Shown: in pieces, positions 23,691 to 31,580 of the stretch
How positions within the stretch are numbered: the stretch's first letter is position 1
How the letters are laid out: each line of letters begins with the position of its first letter
Assembly (NCBI GenBank): GCA_965198725.1
Contig: CBDAPX010000002.1
Location: 1 to 64,000 of the forward strand
DNA length: 64,000 nt
Direction: 5' to 3'
Origin: CBDAPX01 sp965198725
Lineage (GTDB): Bacteria > Pseudomonadota > Alphaproteobacteria > Rhodobacterales > Rhodobacteraceae
Translations under genes and position numbers: made by a program
The notes under the pieces: model-generated
The model's database searches: none
What the model was told of the DNA's origin: nothing
The model's input: the letters and a program-made list of their open reading frames with translations, nothing else

Positions 23691-25643
23691 AAACGGGTCC
23701 ATGACGCCGACCCGACCTTCGAATTCCGACACCAGTTCTTTCTTTTTCAATTCTTGAAGTGCGCGTTTGAACTGATCTGAATTGTCGAAGGTGCCTTCGG
23801 ACAAGACGATTTCGCGAAGCGTGTTTCGGTCCACGGGCGCTTCCTGTTCAATCGTCGCGAATAAGGCGGCTTGTTTGCCTTTCAGTTCGGATTTGACCTC
23901 ACGCATCGGGGCTTCGGATTGGTCGAAAACGAGGCTGGTCATGTCTTCTTCGAAGTCTCCGACCAGCACTTCACGCCCCTTGAACCACACGTCGTCCGGC
24001 TCTTTGGCGTCTTTCATTTTGGTGCACACGACACGGGCGCTAATGTCGTCTCCGGCTTTCTCGACACGGAATTCGAAGTCCATGCCGCCCTTAAGGGCTG
24101 TAGCCCCACGTGCGCGTTCCTTGTGGCTGTGGCCGGTGTGATGCACGATCATGACGGTGGCCCCGAATTTGGCCCGCAGAAGGCCGTCTACGTGGTTCAG
24201 GAACACACCCATGTCAGTGTTAGAGTTTTCGTCCCCACCGCCGAAATTTCTGGCAAGGGTGTCGATCACGATCAAAGCCGGTGTCGAACTATGATCTGCG
24301 ATTTCGTTGACCGCTTCGACGACTTCCTTGGCGGCGGCGGTGTCGTAGAACTGGGCGGCTTGTTGACTGACGTAGAACGGGAGGTCGGCCAAGCCGACCC
24401 CGTGGTGGCGTTCCCAGGCCGCGAAACGGCGGGCAAGGCCGCCGTGCCCTTCACCGGCGATGTAGATCACCGGACCTTGCTTGACGGGCCGCCCGTGCCA
24501 ATCTCTGCCCGCAGCGACGTGGAACGCCATGTCTAAGGCGATGAACGATTTGAACGATCCGGGATCGCCGAACAACAAACCCGTGGTGTTCTGTTCGAGA
24601 AATCCCGTGATCTGCCAGTTGATCGGCCCCAGCTTCGCCAACACGTCTTGCGCGTGGATCAGCGCGAACTTTGCTTTCGACTTTGGGGCGCTGTCTTCGA
24701 CCTTCTGCGCACGGGCTTGTCGGGCCGCGTGGATGATTGTCGCGGCGGTTACGGGGTTGGTGGTCGCCAGATTGGCTTCGAAAGACCGCCAACGGGCGGC
24801 CATCTCGGTTTCATTGTATTTTGACCCGCCGGAACTCCATTCGTCCCAAAGGTCGAAGCCTTCGTGGTCGCCGTCGTATTGGTGGAACAATCCCATTCCA
24901 TAGCGCACCCATTCGTTCATGCGAATGTCCGGGTCCAGATAGGACAGGGCCTTGCGAAGCTGGATCGTCGTTACGTCTACTTTTGGTTTCGCATGGGCCA
25001 GAACACGTTCAGCTTCCGGGATCGACTGATCGACCAGTTTGGAAGTCGGGGCGTTTTCGACCAGTTCCCAATCGTCGGGAACAATACTTTCGAAGAACGC
25101 CACCAAGTCCCGTGCCTGATCTTCGGTAATCGTGGGCAAATCGGCTGCCGGAATATCTGCAAGGGTCTTTTTGGACACCCATTCGTAGGGCTTGCCCGTG
25201 TCGGGGTGATCGGCGAAGGCGACGAACTGTTGGCCGTCGCCCAGGATTTCGACCTTGTGTTCCAACCCAAGGAAATCGACATACTTACCGCTGGCGATCT
25301 TGGGGAACGGCTTGTCGGTGCGATAGGCCAGCAAGATTTTCGGGGCTTGCCCGACGCGCTGGACGGTCGGCCCGATATTGGCTTCGCACCATGCGACAAG
25401 TTGATCAATGATATCGGCGTCGCGCACGTCCAGATCGGCGGCGGGGAAGTGACGGGTCTGGATACCAACACCGCCGTCGGCGAAGCCGTTGGCCAGCCAC
25501 TTGTTCAATCGGGTTTCGTTGGCTTCGATCCGCTGCCAATCGGAGATACCGCGCGGAAACTTGTAGCCGCGCTTGATCGGGATGATCGGGTAGCCTTGGT
25601 CCAGAAGGCGTTGGCCGTAGGTTCTTAGAAAGCTGTCAGTCAT
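23604..25643 (-). CDS. Bifunctional primase/polymerase-helicase replication protein
   Basis: 679 residues. Residues 1-170 form a prim-pol domain (YGQRLLDQGYPIIPIKRGYKFP start; GVGIQTRHFPAADLDVRD with the metal-binding Asp pair). About 230-310 is a PriCT-type domain (LRKALSYLDPDIRMNEWVRYG). About 340-560 is a RepA/RecA-type hexameric helicase with Walker A GDPGSFKS near 359 and Walker B ALIVIDT near 453. The C-terminus is a winged-helix-like part plus a repetitive tail encoded by the iteron cluster. It should start phage DNA replication. It overlaps the HNH gene by 8 bases. Confidence 0.88.
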   Translation of the reverse strand: MTDSFLRTYGQRLLDQGYPIIPIKRGYKFPRGISDWQRIEANETRLNKWLANGFADGGVGIQTRHFPAADLDVRDADIIDQLVAWCEANIGPTVQRVGQAPKILLAYRTDKPFPKIASGKYVDFLGLEHKVEILGDGQQFVAFADHPDTGKPYEWVSKKTLADIPAADLPTITEDQARDLVAFFESIVPDDWELVENAPTSKLVDQSIPEAERVLAHAKPKVDVTTIQLRKALSYLDPDIRMNEWVRYGMGLFHQYDGDHEGFDLWDEWSSGGSKYNETEMAARWRSFEANLATTNPVTAATIIHAARQARAQKVEDSAPKSKAKFALIHAQDVLAKLGPINWQITGFLEQNTTGLLFGDPGSFKSFIALDMAFHVAAGRDWHGRPVKQGPVIYIAGEGHGGLARRFAAWERHHGVGLADLPFYVSQQAAQFYDTAAAKEVVEAVNEIADHSSTPALIVIDTLARNFGGGDENSNTDMGVFLNHVDGLLRAKFGATVMIVHHTGHSHKERARGATALKGGMDFEFRVEKAGDDISARVVCTKMKDAKEPDDVWFKGREVLVGDFEEDMTSLVFDQSEAPMREVKSELKGKQAALFATIEQEAPVDRNTLREIVLSEGTFDNSDQFKRALQELKKKELVSEFEGRVGVMDPFFAGQNPDKSDLSAGQTENVRQTNEKGVS

Positions 25644-25956
25644 GCCGCCCCGCAGTGTTGGCGGCGTCCCGGCGTCGCTGGTTTTCTTTGTGCGTGACCA
25701 GTTCTAGGTGATCGGGGTTGCAGCAAAGGCGATTGCGGCAGGTGTGGTCGATCTGTTTTTTTCCCGGAACGTAACCGTGGAAGTGGGTATAGATCACACG
25801 GTGGACGGCCACGGTCTGTCCGTCTACGCACATGCGAGGGTAACCTCCGCCGCGTCCGCTGCCCGAAGTCGGACCTTGCCAAATCCAACAGCCGTTTTGT
25901 TCAACGGTTACACGGGCCTTCACCTTGTCTAAGATCGACTGTCGGCGTTCACTCAT
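25636..25956 (-). CDS. HNH endonuclease
   Basis: 106 residues from ATG 25956, overlapping the end of the CII-like gene. The HNH core is complete: CWIWQG, then VHRVIYTHFHGYVPGKKQIDH, CRNRLCCNPDHLELV and KEN, with paired Cys for zinc. Free-standing HNH proteins of this kind are usually homing nucleases or packaging cofactors; lying between regulators and primase, a homing element is more likely. Confidence 0.85.
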   Translation of the reverse strand: MSERRQSILDKVKARVTVEQNGCWIWQGPTSGSGRGGGYPRMCVDGQTVAVHRVIYTHFHGYVPGKKQIDHTCRNRLCCNPDHLELVTHKENQRRRDAANTAGRHD

Positions 25957-26404
25957 TCGACACCCCCGGTTCGGGCCGGGGGCCTTCCAAGCGGGCACGC
26001 GCTGTCTTCAATGCTTCGACCGCTTCGTCGATTTCGGCAATCGCCTGGGCGGTTTCGTTTGCGTCGGATGATTGTTCGGCGGACAGGATTGCGGAAATCG
26101 CTTCGCCGCTTTCCTTGGCAATCACACCCGTCTGTGTGATCAGACAGTCCACGCCGGTGCGATCCCGACTGTCCAACCTGCGGGCCAGAAGGCGGGTGAT
26201 TGGGTAGCGTTGCGCGGCGTCTTCCAGTGCGATCACGTCGGCCACAGTGAAGTCCAACTGACCGGATGCCTTCTTGCTGACGGTGCCCTTGCTGGCCCCG
26301 CCGCCCCAACGCGCGTTGATCGTCTCTGCCACGGCGTCGTAACAGCCGAACCAATCAATCAAGGCCCGCATGTTTGCGGTTACGATCTTGCGATAGTCAG
26401 CCAT
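25949..26404 (-). CDS. CII-like phage regulatory protein
   Basis: 151 residues from ATG 26404 (MADYRKIVTANMRALIDWFG...). The segment CYDAVAETINARWGGGASKGTVSKK is a helix-turn-helix of the CII type, followed by VADVIALEDAAQRYPITRLLARRL. The C-terminal half is an acidic Ala/Glu helix for oligomerisation. It overlaps the Cro-like gene by 8 bases and would be co-transcribed with it leftward. Likely role: activator of lysogeny or replication control. Confidence 0.68.
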   Translation of the reverse strand: MADYRKIVTANMRALIDWFGCYDAVAETINARWGGGASKGTVSKKASGQLDFTVADVIALEDAAQRYPITRLLARRLDSRDRTGVDCLITQTGVIAKESGEAISAILSAEQSSDANETAQAIAEIDEAVEALKTARARLEGPRPEPGVSNE

Positions 26405-26669
26405 GTGAAACCCCGTTTCCTTGGCCGACGGTCTGCGCCGCGGTAACGTGTTGGCAGGAACCGCAACGCTGCGCCGGGAAAGGAAGGAAGTCGTAGGGCG
26501 CAAGAGGGAGATTGAGGCGACAAGCGGCGTCGAACAGCCGAACCTTCTTTTCATCCGGGATCGTGCCGCGTCGAAGCCACCCCGACACATTGCTGGGCGG
26601 TTCGTTGATCGCGCGGGCGCATTTTCGCACGCCGCCGAAGGCTTGAATAATGTGATCTACATAGGACAT
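26397..26669 (-). CDS. Cro/YdaS-like repressor
   Basis: 90 residues from ATG 26669. MSYVDHIIQAFGGVRKCARA followed by INEPPSNVSGWLRRGTIP is a YdaS/Cro-type helix-turn-helix, and DEKKVRLFDAACRLN follows it as in that family. A CxxC pair near the end (CGSCQHV) is unusual. It is divergent from the CI-type repressor with an 85-base operator region between, the standard immunity layout. No ribosome site is obvious. Confidence 0.75.
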   Translation of the reverse strand: MSYVDHIIQAFGGVRKCARAINEPPSNVSGWLRRGTIPDEKKVRLFDAACRLNLPLAPYDFLPFPAQRCGSCQHVTAAQTVGQGNGVSHG

Positions 26670-26689
26670 GGAAGTGGTGTACGCTACAA

Positions 26690-26755
26690 GCGCCCATAAA
26701 ATCAAGCGCAAAATGCGCCCAGATTTTGTGCGCAAATTTCGCCATATTGGGCGCA
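26690..26755. promoter_or_regulatory. Immunity operator region between Cro-like and CI-like genes
   Basis: Repeated half-sites fill the divergent gap: GCGCCCA at 26690, GCGCA-AAA-TGCGC at 26706-26718, TGCGCCCA at 26714, TGCGCAAA at 26730 and the inverted TGGGCGCA at 26748. CATATT at 26743-26748 could be a -10 placing the start at the repressor ATG. The last half-site runs into that ATG, so repressor binding would also block its own message. Confidence 0.55.
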
Positions 26756-27474
26756 TGGATAAAACAAGACCGATAGCAGTACAGTTGAAAGAGGCCCGCG
26801 AAGCCGCAAAGTTGGGGCTGCGCGAGGTGGCGCGGCGCTTAGATATGTCGCCGACCTCATACCGACATTATGAAAACCCTGATCGCTTCAAGGGGGCTTA
26901 CCTTCCAATGGATTTGGCGGACAGGCTGGCGAATGCCGTGGACGACGAAGTGTTCACCAATAAGCTATACGAACTCGCGGGCGTGTTCGAAGGCTTTCCG
27001 AACATGGACGAAGCGCAGCGCCCCATGATCCGAGTGGAAAGCGAAGACGCCCCACCGTCTGACCGCGATCTGGTGCCGATTTATGCCGTGCAGGCCAGCG
27101 CAGGCCCTGGGGCGTTAGTTTCAGAAGAATATCAAGAATATAGCCTTGCGTTCCCGCTCAGCTATCTAAAGACACTCACGTCAAGCAGCCCCAAAAACCT
27201 ATCGATTATCAGCGTGAAGGGGGAGTCTATGGAACCCACGCTAGTGGATAACGACATTGTTTTGCTGGACATGAGCAAGACCAATCTAAGCTACGACGGC
27301 TTGTTTGTGATCCGCTTCGACGACGCCCTGCATGTGAAGCGTGTAGGTCGGTCGCCGAAGAAAGGGCACATCACGATCATATCAGACAACAAAGACCTGT
27401 ACCCGCCAATGACCGCCGCCGTTGCGGACATAGAACCAGTCGGGAAGGTTCTTTGGTATGGGCGGAAAGTCTGA
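26755..27474 (+). CDS. CI-type repressor with S24/LexA-like peptidase domain
   Basis: 239 residues from ATG 26755. The N-terminal XRE helix-turn-helix spans about residues 6-60 (LKEAREAAKLGLREVARRLD). The C-terminal S24 peptidase domain has the catalytic Ser in VKGESMEPT and Lys in LHVKRVG, with a cleavage-like Ala-Gly in VQASAGPG between domains. It keeps the prophage silent and should be inactivated by RecA-assisted self-cleavage after DNA damage. There is no ribosome site before the ATG, which suggests a leaderless message, like lambda cI from PRM. Confidence 0.92.
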   Translation: MDKTRPIAVQLKEAREAAKLGLREVARRLDMSPTSYRHYENPDRFKGAYLPMDLADRLANAVDDEVFTNKLYELAGVFEGFPNMDEAQRPMIRVESEDAPPSDRDLVPIYAVQASAGPGALVSEEYQEYSLAFPLSYLKTLTSSSPKNLSIISVKGESMEPTLVDNDIVLLDMSKTNLSYDGLFVIRFDDALHVKRVGRSPKKGHITIISDNKDLYPPMTAAVADIEPVGKVLWYGRKV

Positions 27475-27518
27475 CCCCAAATAAATAATCGTTTCGAATC
27501 AGTGGTATGATCTTTATT

Positions 27519-27581
27519 TGCGATCAATAATCGTGAAGTGATCGCATATGCCTTGAAATGATCGCTAATAACGATCAATAT
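27519..27581 (+). promoter_or_regulatory. Early rightward promoter with GATCG inverted repeats
   Basis: TTGAAA (27553-27558), a 17-base spacer and CAATAT (27576-27581). An inverted repeat TGATCG-CTAATAA-CGATCA (27559-27577) fills the spacer. A second pair, TGCGATCA (27519-27526) and TGATCGCA (27539-27546), lies just upstream. The half-sites differ from those at the CI/Cro operator, so a different regulator may act here. A leader of about 100 bases leads to the gene at 27688. Confidence 0.6.
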
Positions 27582-27687
27582 AGTTCCATCGAAAGTCACC
27601 GAAGACGCATAGTGCCAACCCGGACACCGCTCCAACAGGCCCGCAGATCGCGACTTTTCCAAAACCGGAAACCGATGGAACGTGAAC

Positions 27688-27867
27688 ATGCAAACCAAAA
27701 CCACAAAACCCGAAGGCCTTTCCCAGAAGATTGCAAATCTTGAGGCGCACCGCCGTTCGGTGGACTTCGCCTATCAGAATTCGCCCTGGGCGTCTGGCCC
27801 GCGTTATCGCGCCCAATTGGATCAGATCGACCGTGAACTGTCCGAACTTCGGAGGGCAGCGGCATGA
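27688..27867 (+). CDS. Small early protein, function unknown
   Basis: 59 residues from ATG 27688; the GTG two codons earlier is too close to the GGA site. MQTKTTKPEGLSQKIANLEAHRRSVDFAYQ... with a C-terminal helix LDQIDRELSELRRAAA. It resembles the short helical proteins that head early operons in many phages, but no domain is recognised. It overlaps the next gene by 4 bases. Confidence 0.55.
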   Translation: MQTKTTKPEGLSQKIANLEAHRRSVDFAYQNSPWASGPRYRAQLDQIDRELSELRRAAA

Positions 27868-28295
27868 CCACACATAAAGTGCCCGAAACCTATGACGTGG
27901 AAACTTCAATCCATTCTGACAGGTATTCAGTGCATTGGGAGACCCCAGAAGCCCGCTTTCACGTTTGGATGAAAGGCCCAGGCCAATTCGTTGATCAGGG
28001 CGTTGTTTTCAAAAATCCACCGTTGGGCATCAATCGTGGTGGCGAAGGTGACTTTGATACCCGTCGTTTGGACCTGACTAAGGGGGTCTGGGTCGATGTG
28101 GCCGAATGGCTGCTAAACCTGCCTGACGGCGATTTCGGGGCAGCCCAACACGCCGCCCGAGTTCGGGCAGAGGTCGAAGACCGGAAGCGCCGCGAAAAGC
28201 GGGTCGCCGAAGACATGGAGACGTTGGCGGGCTTGCTGGGACAGTATTTCCCCAAGGTGTCCGTCGCTGACCTCGAAAATTTGGTGGGCCACTGA
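27864..28295 (+). CDS. Early protein, function unknown
   Basis: 143 residues, MTTHKVPETYDVETSIHSDRY..., alpha/beta in the first two thirds (RYSVHWETPEARFHVWMKGPG) and a charged helix at the end (RAEVEDRKRREKRVAEDMETL). Coupled by an ATGA overlap to the small gene before it. No family recognised; the gap to the next gene (50 bases) holds only a GAA-rich ribosome region. Confidence 0.6.
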   Translation: MTTHKVPETYDVETSIHSDRYSVHWETPEARFHVWMKGPGQFVDQGVVFKNPPLGINRGGEGDFDTRRLDLTKGVWVDVAEWLLNLPDGDFGAAQHAARVRAEVEDRKRREKRVAEDMETLAGLLGQYFPKVSVADLENLVGH

Positions 28296-28345
28296 CCGGT
28301 CCCGCTGCGCGATCCCAGAAACCGCAACCGCATGAGGAACCCGAA

Positions 28346-28753
28346 ATGCTTGAACAACAGATTGAACAACTGAACGAACGTGTCGCCAGCTTGGAAGGTA
28401 AGCAGGACAAGGCGAACGACCTTCTTGCGGATATCCTATCTGCGATCCGCGAAGGTGGCCTGCCGCCTGCACCGTCCGTCGCTGTCGCCGTGGACAACAC
28501 CGCCGACGAACAGCCCGACGAAGCGCCTGCCGAACAGGTCCAAGACGCCGAAGAAGACGCAGCCCCGGCCACGGTCGAAGACGTGCGCGACGCGCTTATG
28601 AACTACCGCGACGCCCACGGCAAAGACGCCACGGTCGAACTTATGTCCCAGTTCTTGCCCAAGGGTGCCAAGCCGATTGTCGGCGAAATCCCCGAAGCCA
28701 AGTTCGGCGACGTGATCGCGGCCTGCGTGGTCGAAGAAAAGGCCGCAGCGTGA
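28346..28753 (+). CDS. Coiled-coil early protein, function unknown
   Basis: 135 residues: an N-terminal coiled coil (MLEQQIEQLNERVASLEGKQ), an acidic Pro/Ala/Glu linker, and a small C-terminal domain (VEDVRDALMNYRDAHGKDAT then LMSQFLPKGAKPIVGEIPEA). This layout recurs in phage recombination operons next to ssDNA-binding genes, where the C-terminal domain is conserved. Function unknown. Its stop overlaps the next start (GTGA). Confidence 0.6.
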   Translation: MLEQQIEQLNERVASLEGKQDKANDLLADILSAIREGGLPPAPSVAVAVDNTADEQPDEAPAEQVQDAEEDAAPATVEDVRDALMNYRDAHGKDATVELMSQFLPKGAKPIVGEIPEAKFGDVIAACVVEEKAAA

Positions 28754-29004
28754 GCGTCGAACGCCTCATGCGCTGCGTTGTCAGCTTCCGCACCAGCGCA
28801 GGCGGGACAGATTGCCGGGAAGTCCTTCTTCGCGGCAACACCCCGCAATCGCACTGGTCGGAAGCAGCCCGGGCCGCCCTGTACCGGCAACACGACATTG
28901 GCGGTGCAGTGATCACCAACATTCGAATTTGTTCAGACGACGATCGGTCGCAGGACTTCAACGTCCGCGAACCAGAAGTCGCCAGCCTTGGAGGGGCCGC
29001 ATAA
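28750..29004 (+). CDS. Small early protein, function unknown
   Basis: 84 residues from a GTG that overlaps the previous stop. MSVERLMRCVVSFRTSAGGT..., beta-rich, with acidic residues toward the C-terminus. It ends in TAATG shared with the DUF2800 gene start, so it belongs to the same translational unit. No domain recognised. Confidence 0.55.
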   Translation: MSVERLMRCVVSFRTSAGGTDCREVLLRGNTPQSHWSEAARAALYRQHDIGGAVITNIRICSDDDRSQDFNVREPEVASLGGAA

Positions 29005-30155
29005 TGCCAGCACTTGCACACGCCAAACTTGGGCCTTCTGGTGCCCACCGTTGGACGGTCTGCGCCGCTTCGGTCGCAATGGAAGCCGAAATGCCGGAAG
29101 GCAAATCCGACAGCCCGCATATCATCGAAGGCAACACCGCACACGCGCTGGCCGAAATGGCGCTTGCGAACGATCAGAACGCCGACGCCTATCTGGGCAC
29201 CCGCTTCAACGACGATCTGATCCACGTCGATCAGGAAATGGCCGAATACGTCCAAGAATACCTGGACTATGTGCGGGGGTTGGGCGGCAAGCTGTTGGTT
29301 GAACAACGTGTCGATCTGACCCGTTGGGTGCCGGAAGGGTTCGGGACCGCCGACGCCGTGGTTTTCCACGAAGGCACACTGCACGTCGTTGACTTGAAAT
29401 ACGGCAAGGGCGTTCCCGTGAACGCCGAGCGCAACCCGCAGGCCATGTGTTACGCCCTGGGGGCGCTGAACGAATACGACTTCCTGTTCGATATCCAGAC
29501 GGTTTGTCTGGTGGTGCACCAGCCGCGCTTGGATAGCGTCAGCGAATGGGAAATCAGCCGTGACGACTTGTTGGCATGGGGCGACGACGATCTGAAACCG
29601 GCGGCAGAATTGGCGCTGTCCGACGACGCCCCGTTCAATCCCGGCGAAAAGCAATGCCGCTGGTGCGCTGCGAAGCCCGTGTGCCGTGCTTTGGCCGAAC
29701 ACAATCTGGCCGTGGCCAGCGAAGGGTTTTCGGTCGTCGGCGATCCCATCGACCCCAAAGACCCGAACAAACTGGACAACGACGAAATCGCGTCGCTCTT
29801 GCCTAATCTGGACACCTTGGCCGACTGGATCAAAGCCGTCGAAGCCTACGCGCTGTCCCAACTTGAACGGGGCGAAGCGGTGCCAGGTTACAAGCTGGTC
29901 CAAGGCCGGTCGCTGCGTAAGTGGGCCGACGAGGCGGACGCCGAAGCAGCCCTGCGTAAAAAGCTGAAAGTGGCTGACATTTTCACCAAAAAACTGATCA
30001 GCCCGGCCCAAGCCGAGAAGAAACTTGGCAAGGCCAAAACCAATATCGCTGACCTGATCGTCAAACCCGACGGCAAGCCTGCGATTGCCCCGGTTTCCGA
30101 CAAGCGCCCCGCGCTGGAAATCGACCCCACCGAAGGCTTCTCCGAAGTCGCATAA
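29004..30155 (+). CDS. DUF2800 RecB-like nuclease
   Basis: 383 residues from ATG 29004, which overlaps the previous stop as TAATG; an open frame continues upstream but lacks a ribosome site. DUF2800 is the phage counterpart of RecB-type exonucleases. Visible are GFGTADAVVFHEGTLHVVDLK (the D and DxK of a PD-(D/E)XK site), a QxxxY-like NPQAMCYALG helix, and a Cys cluster (CRWCAAKPVC) that could hold an Fe-S cluster with an upstream Cys. With the DUF2815 protein next to it, it forms the recombination module. Confidence 0.87.
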   Translation: MPALAHAKLGPSGAHRWTVCAASVAMEAEMPEGKSDSPHIIEGNTAHALAEMALANDQNADAYLGTRFNDDLIHVDQEMAEYVQEYLDYVRGLGGKLLVEQRVDLTRWVPEGFGTADAVVFHEGTLHVVDLKYGKGVPVNAERNPQAMCYALGALNEYDFLFDIQTVCLVVHQPRLDSVSEWEISRDDLLAWGDDDLKPAAELALSDDAPFNPGEKQCRWCAAKPVCRALAEHNLAVASEGFSVVGDPIDPKDPNKLDNDEIASLLPNLDTLADWIKAVEAYALSQLERGEAVPGYKLVQGRSLRKWADEADAEAALRKKLKVADIFTKKLISPAQAEKKLGKAKTNIADLIVKPDGKPAIAPVSDKRPALEIDPTEGFSEVA

Positions 30156-30181
30156 CCCAAGAACCGAAAGGACGAAAACCA

Positions 30182-30733
30182 ATGCAAGACAAAGACTTCA
30201 TCATGATTAGCGGGGCACGGGTTTCGTTTCCTCATCTTTTCAAGCCGCCGGTGATCAACGGCGAAGAAGGTAAGTGCGGTGCCGTGCTTATGCTGGACCC
30301 GAAGAAACACGCCAAGGCAATCGGCCAGATCGAAAACGCGATTGATGCGTTGTGCAAACTGCACTTCAAAGGTCGCAAGCTGCCCAGCGACAAGCTTTGC
30401 CTGCGTGACGGCGAAGACAAAGGCCGCCCGGAATACGACGGCTATATGGTGTTGTCGGCAAACAATCGGGACCGCCCGTTGGTTCTGCGCGGTGACGGCA
30501 AGACCAAAGTCGAAGACGAACGCGATAGCCCGATCTACGCAGGCTGTCATGTGAACGTCAAAGTCCGTTTGTGGAAGCAGGACAACAAATACGGCAAGCG
30601 GATCAACTGCGAACTGATTGGCGTTCAGTTCCACAGTGACGGCGATCCGTTGGACGGTTCCTACGTCAGCGAAGAAGAAGCCATGTCCGGCTTTGGTGCC
30701 GTGGACGACGGCGACGACTTCCTGGCGGCATAA
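30182..30733 (+). CDS. DUF2815 ssDNA-binding protein
   Basis: 183 residues, MQDKDFIMISGARVSFPHLFKPP..., then KYGKRINCELIGVQFHSDGDPL and an acidic C-terminal tail (AVDDGDDFLAA). The OB-fold-like core and acidic tail are typical of the DUF2815/gp2.5 group that binds ssDNA and recruits polymerase and nuclease. It follows the DUF2800 nuclease by 26 bases with a GAAAGGACG ribosome site. Confidence 0.85.
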   Translation: MQDKDFIMISGARVSFPHLFKPPVINGEEGKCGAVLMLDPKKHAKAIGQIENAIDALCKLHFKGRKLPSDKLCLRDGEDKGRPEYDGYMVLSANNRDRPLVLRGDGKTKVEDERDSPIYAGCHVNVKVRLWKQDNKYGKRINCELIGVQFHSDGDPLDGSYVSEEEAMSGFGAVDDGDDFLAA

Positions 30734-30751
30734 GCCCCACACTCACGGAAC

Positions 30752-30777
30752 CCGCCGCCCACCTAAGCGGGCGGCGG
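30752..30777 (+). other. Strong intercistronic hairpin
   Basis: CCGCCGCCC (30752-30760) pairs perfectly with GGGCGGCGG (30769-30777) around an 8-base loop, with no U-run after it. It is more likely an mRNA stability or processing element than a terminator, since genes continue downstream. Confidence 0.4.
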
Positions 30778-30809
30778 ACCTCACACCCCCGAACCTGAAA
30801 GGAAACTAA

Positions 30810-31094
30810 ATGCACGTTGTTGATGCACAAGCCGCAGTCGGTGTTGGCCGTCAAAGTCCACTGACCGAAATTATCGGAATGACACACGAACTTCGCGCGA
30901 AGGCGGAACGTATCGCGATCTTGATCGGGGATTGCGCGGATCGCGTTCTTGGGCCGGTGCCCCAGAACGTTCTTGATCGCGGGATTGAAGACCAGCCCAT
31001 GGGGCAGTTGGAAGAACTGCGGCGGTCGCTGTCAGCCCTTGACGGGGTTCTGGACCACGCGATGCAGCACGGCGAACGGTTATCCAGCCTTTGA
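30810..31094 (+). CDS. Small early protein, function unknown
   Basis: 94 residues with a GAAAGGA ribosome site. MHVVDAQAAVGVGRQSPLTEI..., mainly helical, with QLEELRRSLSALDGVLDHAMQ forming a likely coiled coil near the end. No motif suggests an activity. It lies between two strong hairpins in the early message. Confidence 0.55.
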   Translation: MHVVDAQAAVGVGRQSPLTEIIGMTHELRAKAERIAILIGDCADRVLGPVPQNVLDRGIEDQPMGQLEELRRSLSALDGVLDHAMQHGERLSSL

Positions 31095-31106
31095 TCTCTT
31101 TTCCTG

Positions 31107-31124
31107 CCCCGCCGCGTGGCGGGG
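31107..31124 (+). other. Intercistronic hairpin before the HAD gene
   Basis: CCCCGCC-GCGT-GGCGGGG, a perfect 7-bp stem with a 4-base loop and no following T-run. It is the second such hairpin in 400 bases and could tune relative expression of the early genes. Confidence 0.35.
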
Positions 31125-31152
31125 TAGCGACGGAAGCCAAAAGGAACAGACC

Positions 31153-31577
31153 ATGCGCAAACCGATACTCTGTTTAGATTTTGACGGTGTTATCCACGCC
31201 TACGACAGTGGGTGGAAAGGGGCTGACGTGATCCCCGACCCGTCCGTACCCGGCGTATGGTATTCATAAAGAAAGCCGTCGAAGACTTTGACGTTCAGAT
31301 TTTTTCGAGCCGGTCCAACCAATCCGGCGGTATCGACGCCATGCAAGATTGGCTTCGTGAACACATGGTTACGCACTTCGTTCATGAAGAAATGGGCGAT
31401 CAAGGCCCGTTGGACGTGCACGCAATGGCGGACGCAGCCACGGAAATTACGCGCCAAGTTTCGTGGCCGACCGAAAAACCCCCGGCGATGGTTTCGATTG
31501 ACGACCGCTGTCTGACCTTCACCGGCTCATGGCCCGCAATCGAAGACCTGAAAGCGTTCAAACCCTGGAACAAGTGA
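31153..31577 (+). pseudogene. HAD-like hydrolase split by a frameshift
   Basis: The first frame (31153-31269, 38 residues) has motif I, CLDFDGVIHAYDSGW, and ends VPGVWYS. The second (from 31257, 106 residues) begins MVFIKKAVEDFDVQIFSSRS and carries the later motifs including VSIDDRCLTF. In intact relatives these are one chain with the join after VPG. A one-base loss near GGCGTATGG (about 31250-31260) explains the break. The overlapping ATG at 31257 could still allow a coupled two-chain product, but the site is not a good frameshift heptamer. Intact relatives are nucleotidase or phosphatase-like proteins in phage early operons. Confidence 0.65.
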
Positions 31578-31580
31578 TCC

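Noticed and set aside
28641..30182. A 513-codon minus-strand open frame
   Set aside because: It mirrors the DUF2800 nuclease gene, whose plus-strand product has recognisable motifs and coupled starts.
30752..31124. The two GC-rich hairpins as terminators
   Set aside because: Neither is followed by a T-run on either strand and the operon continues through them.
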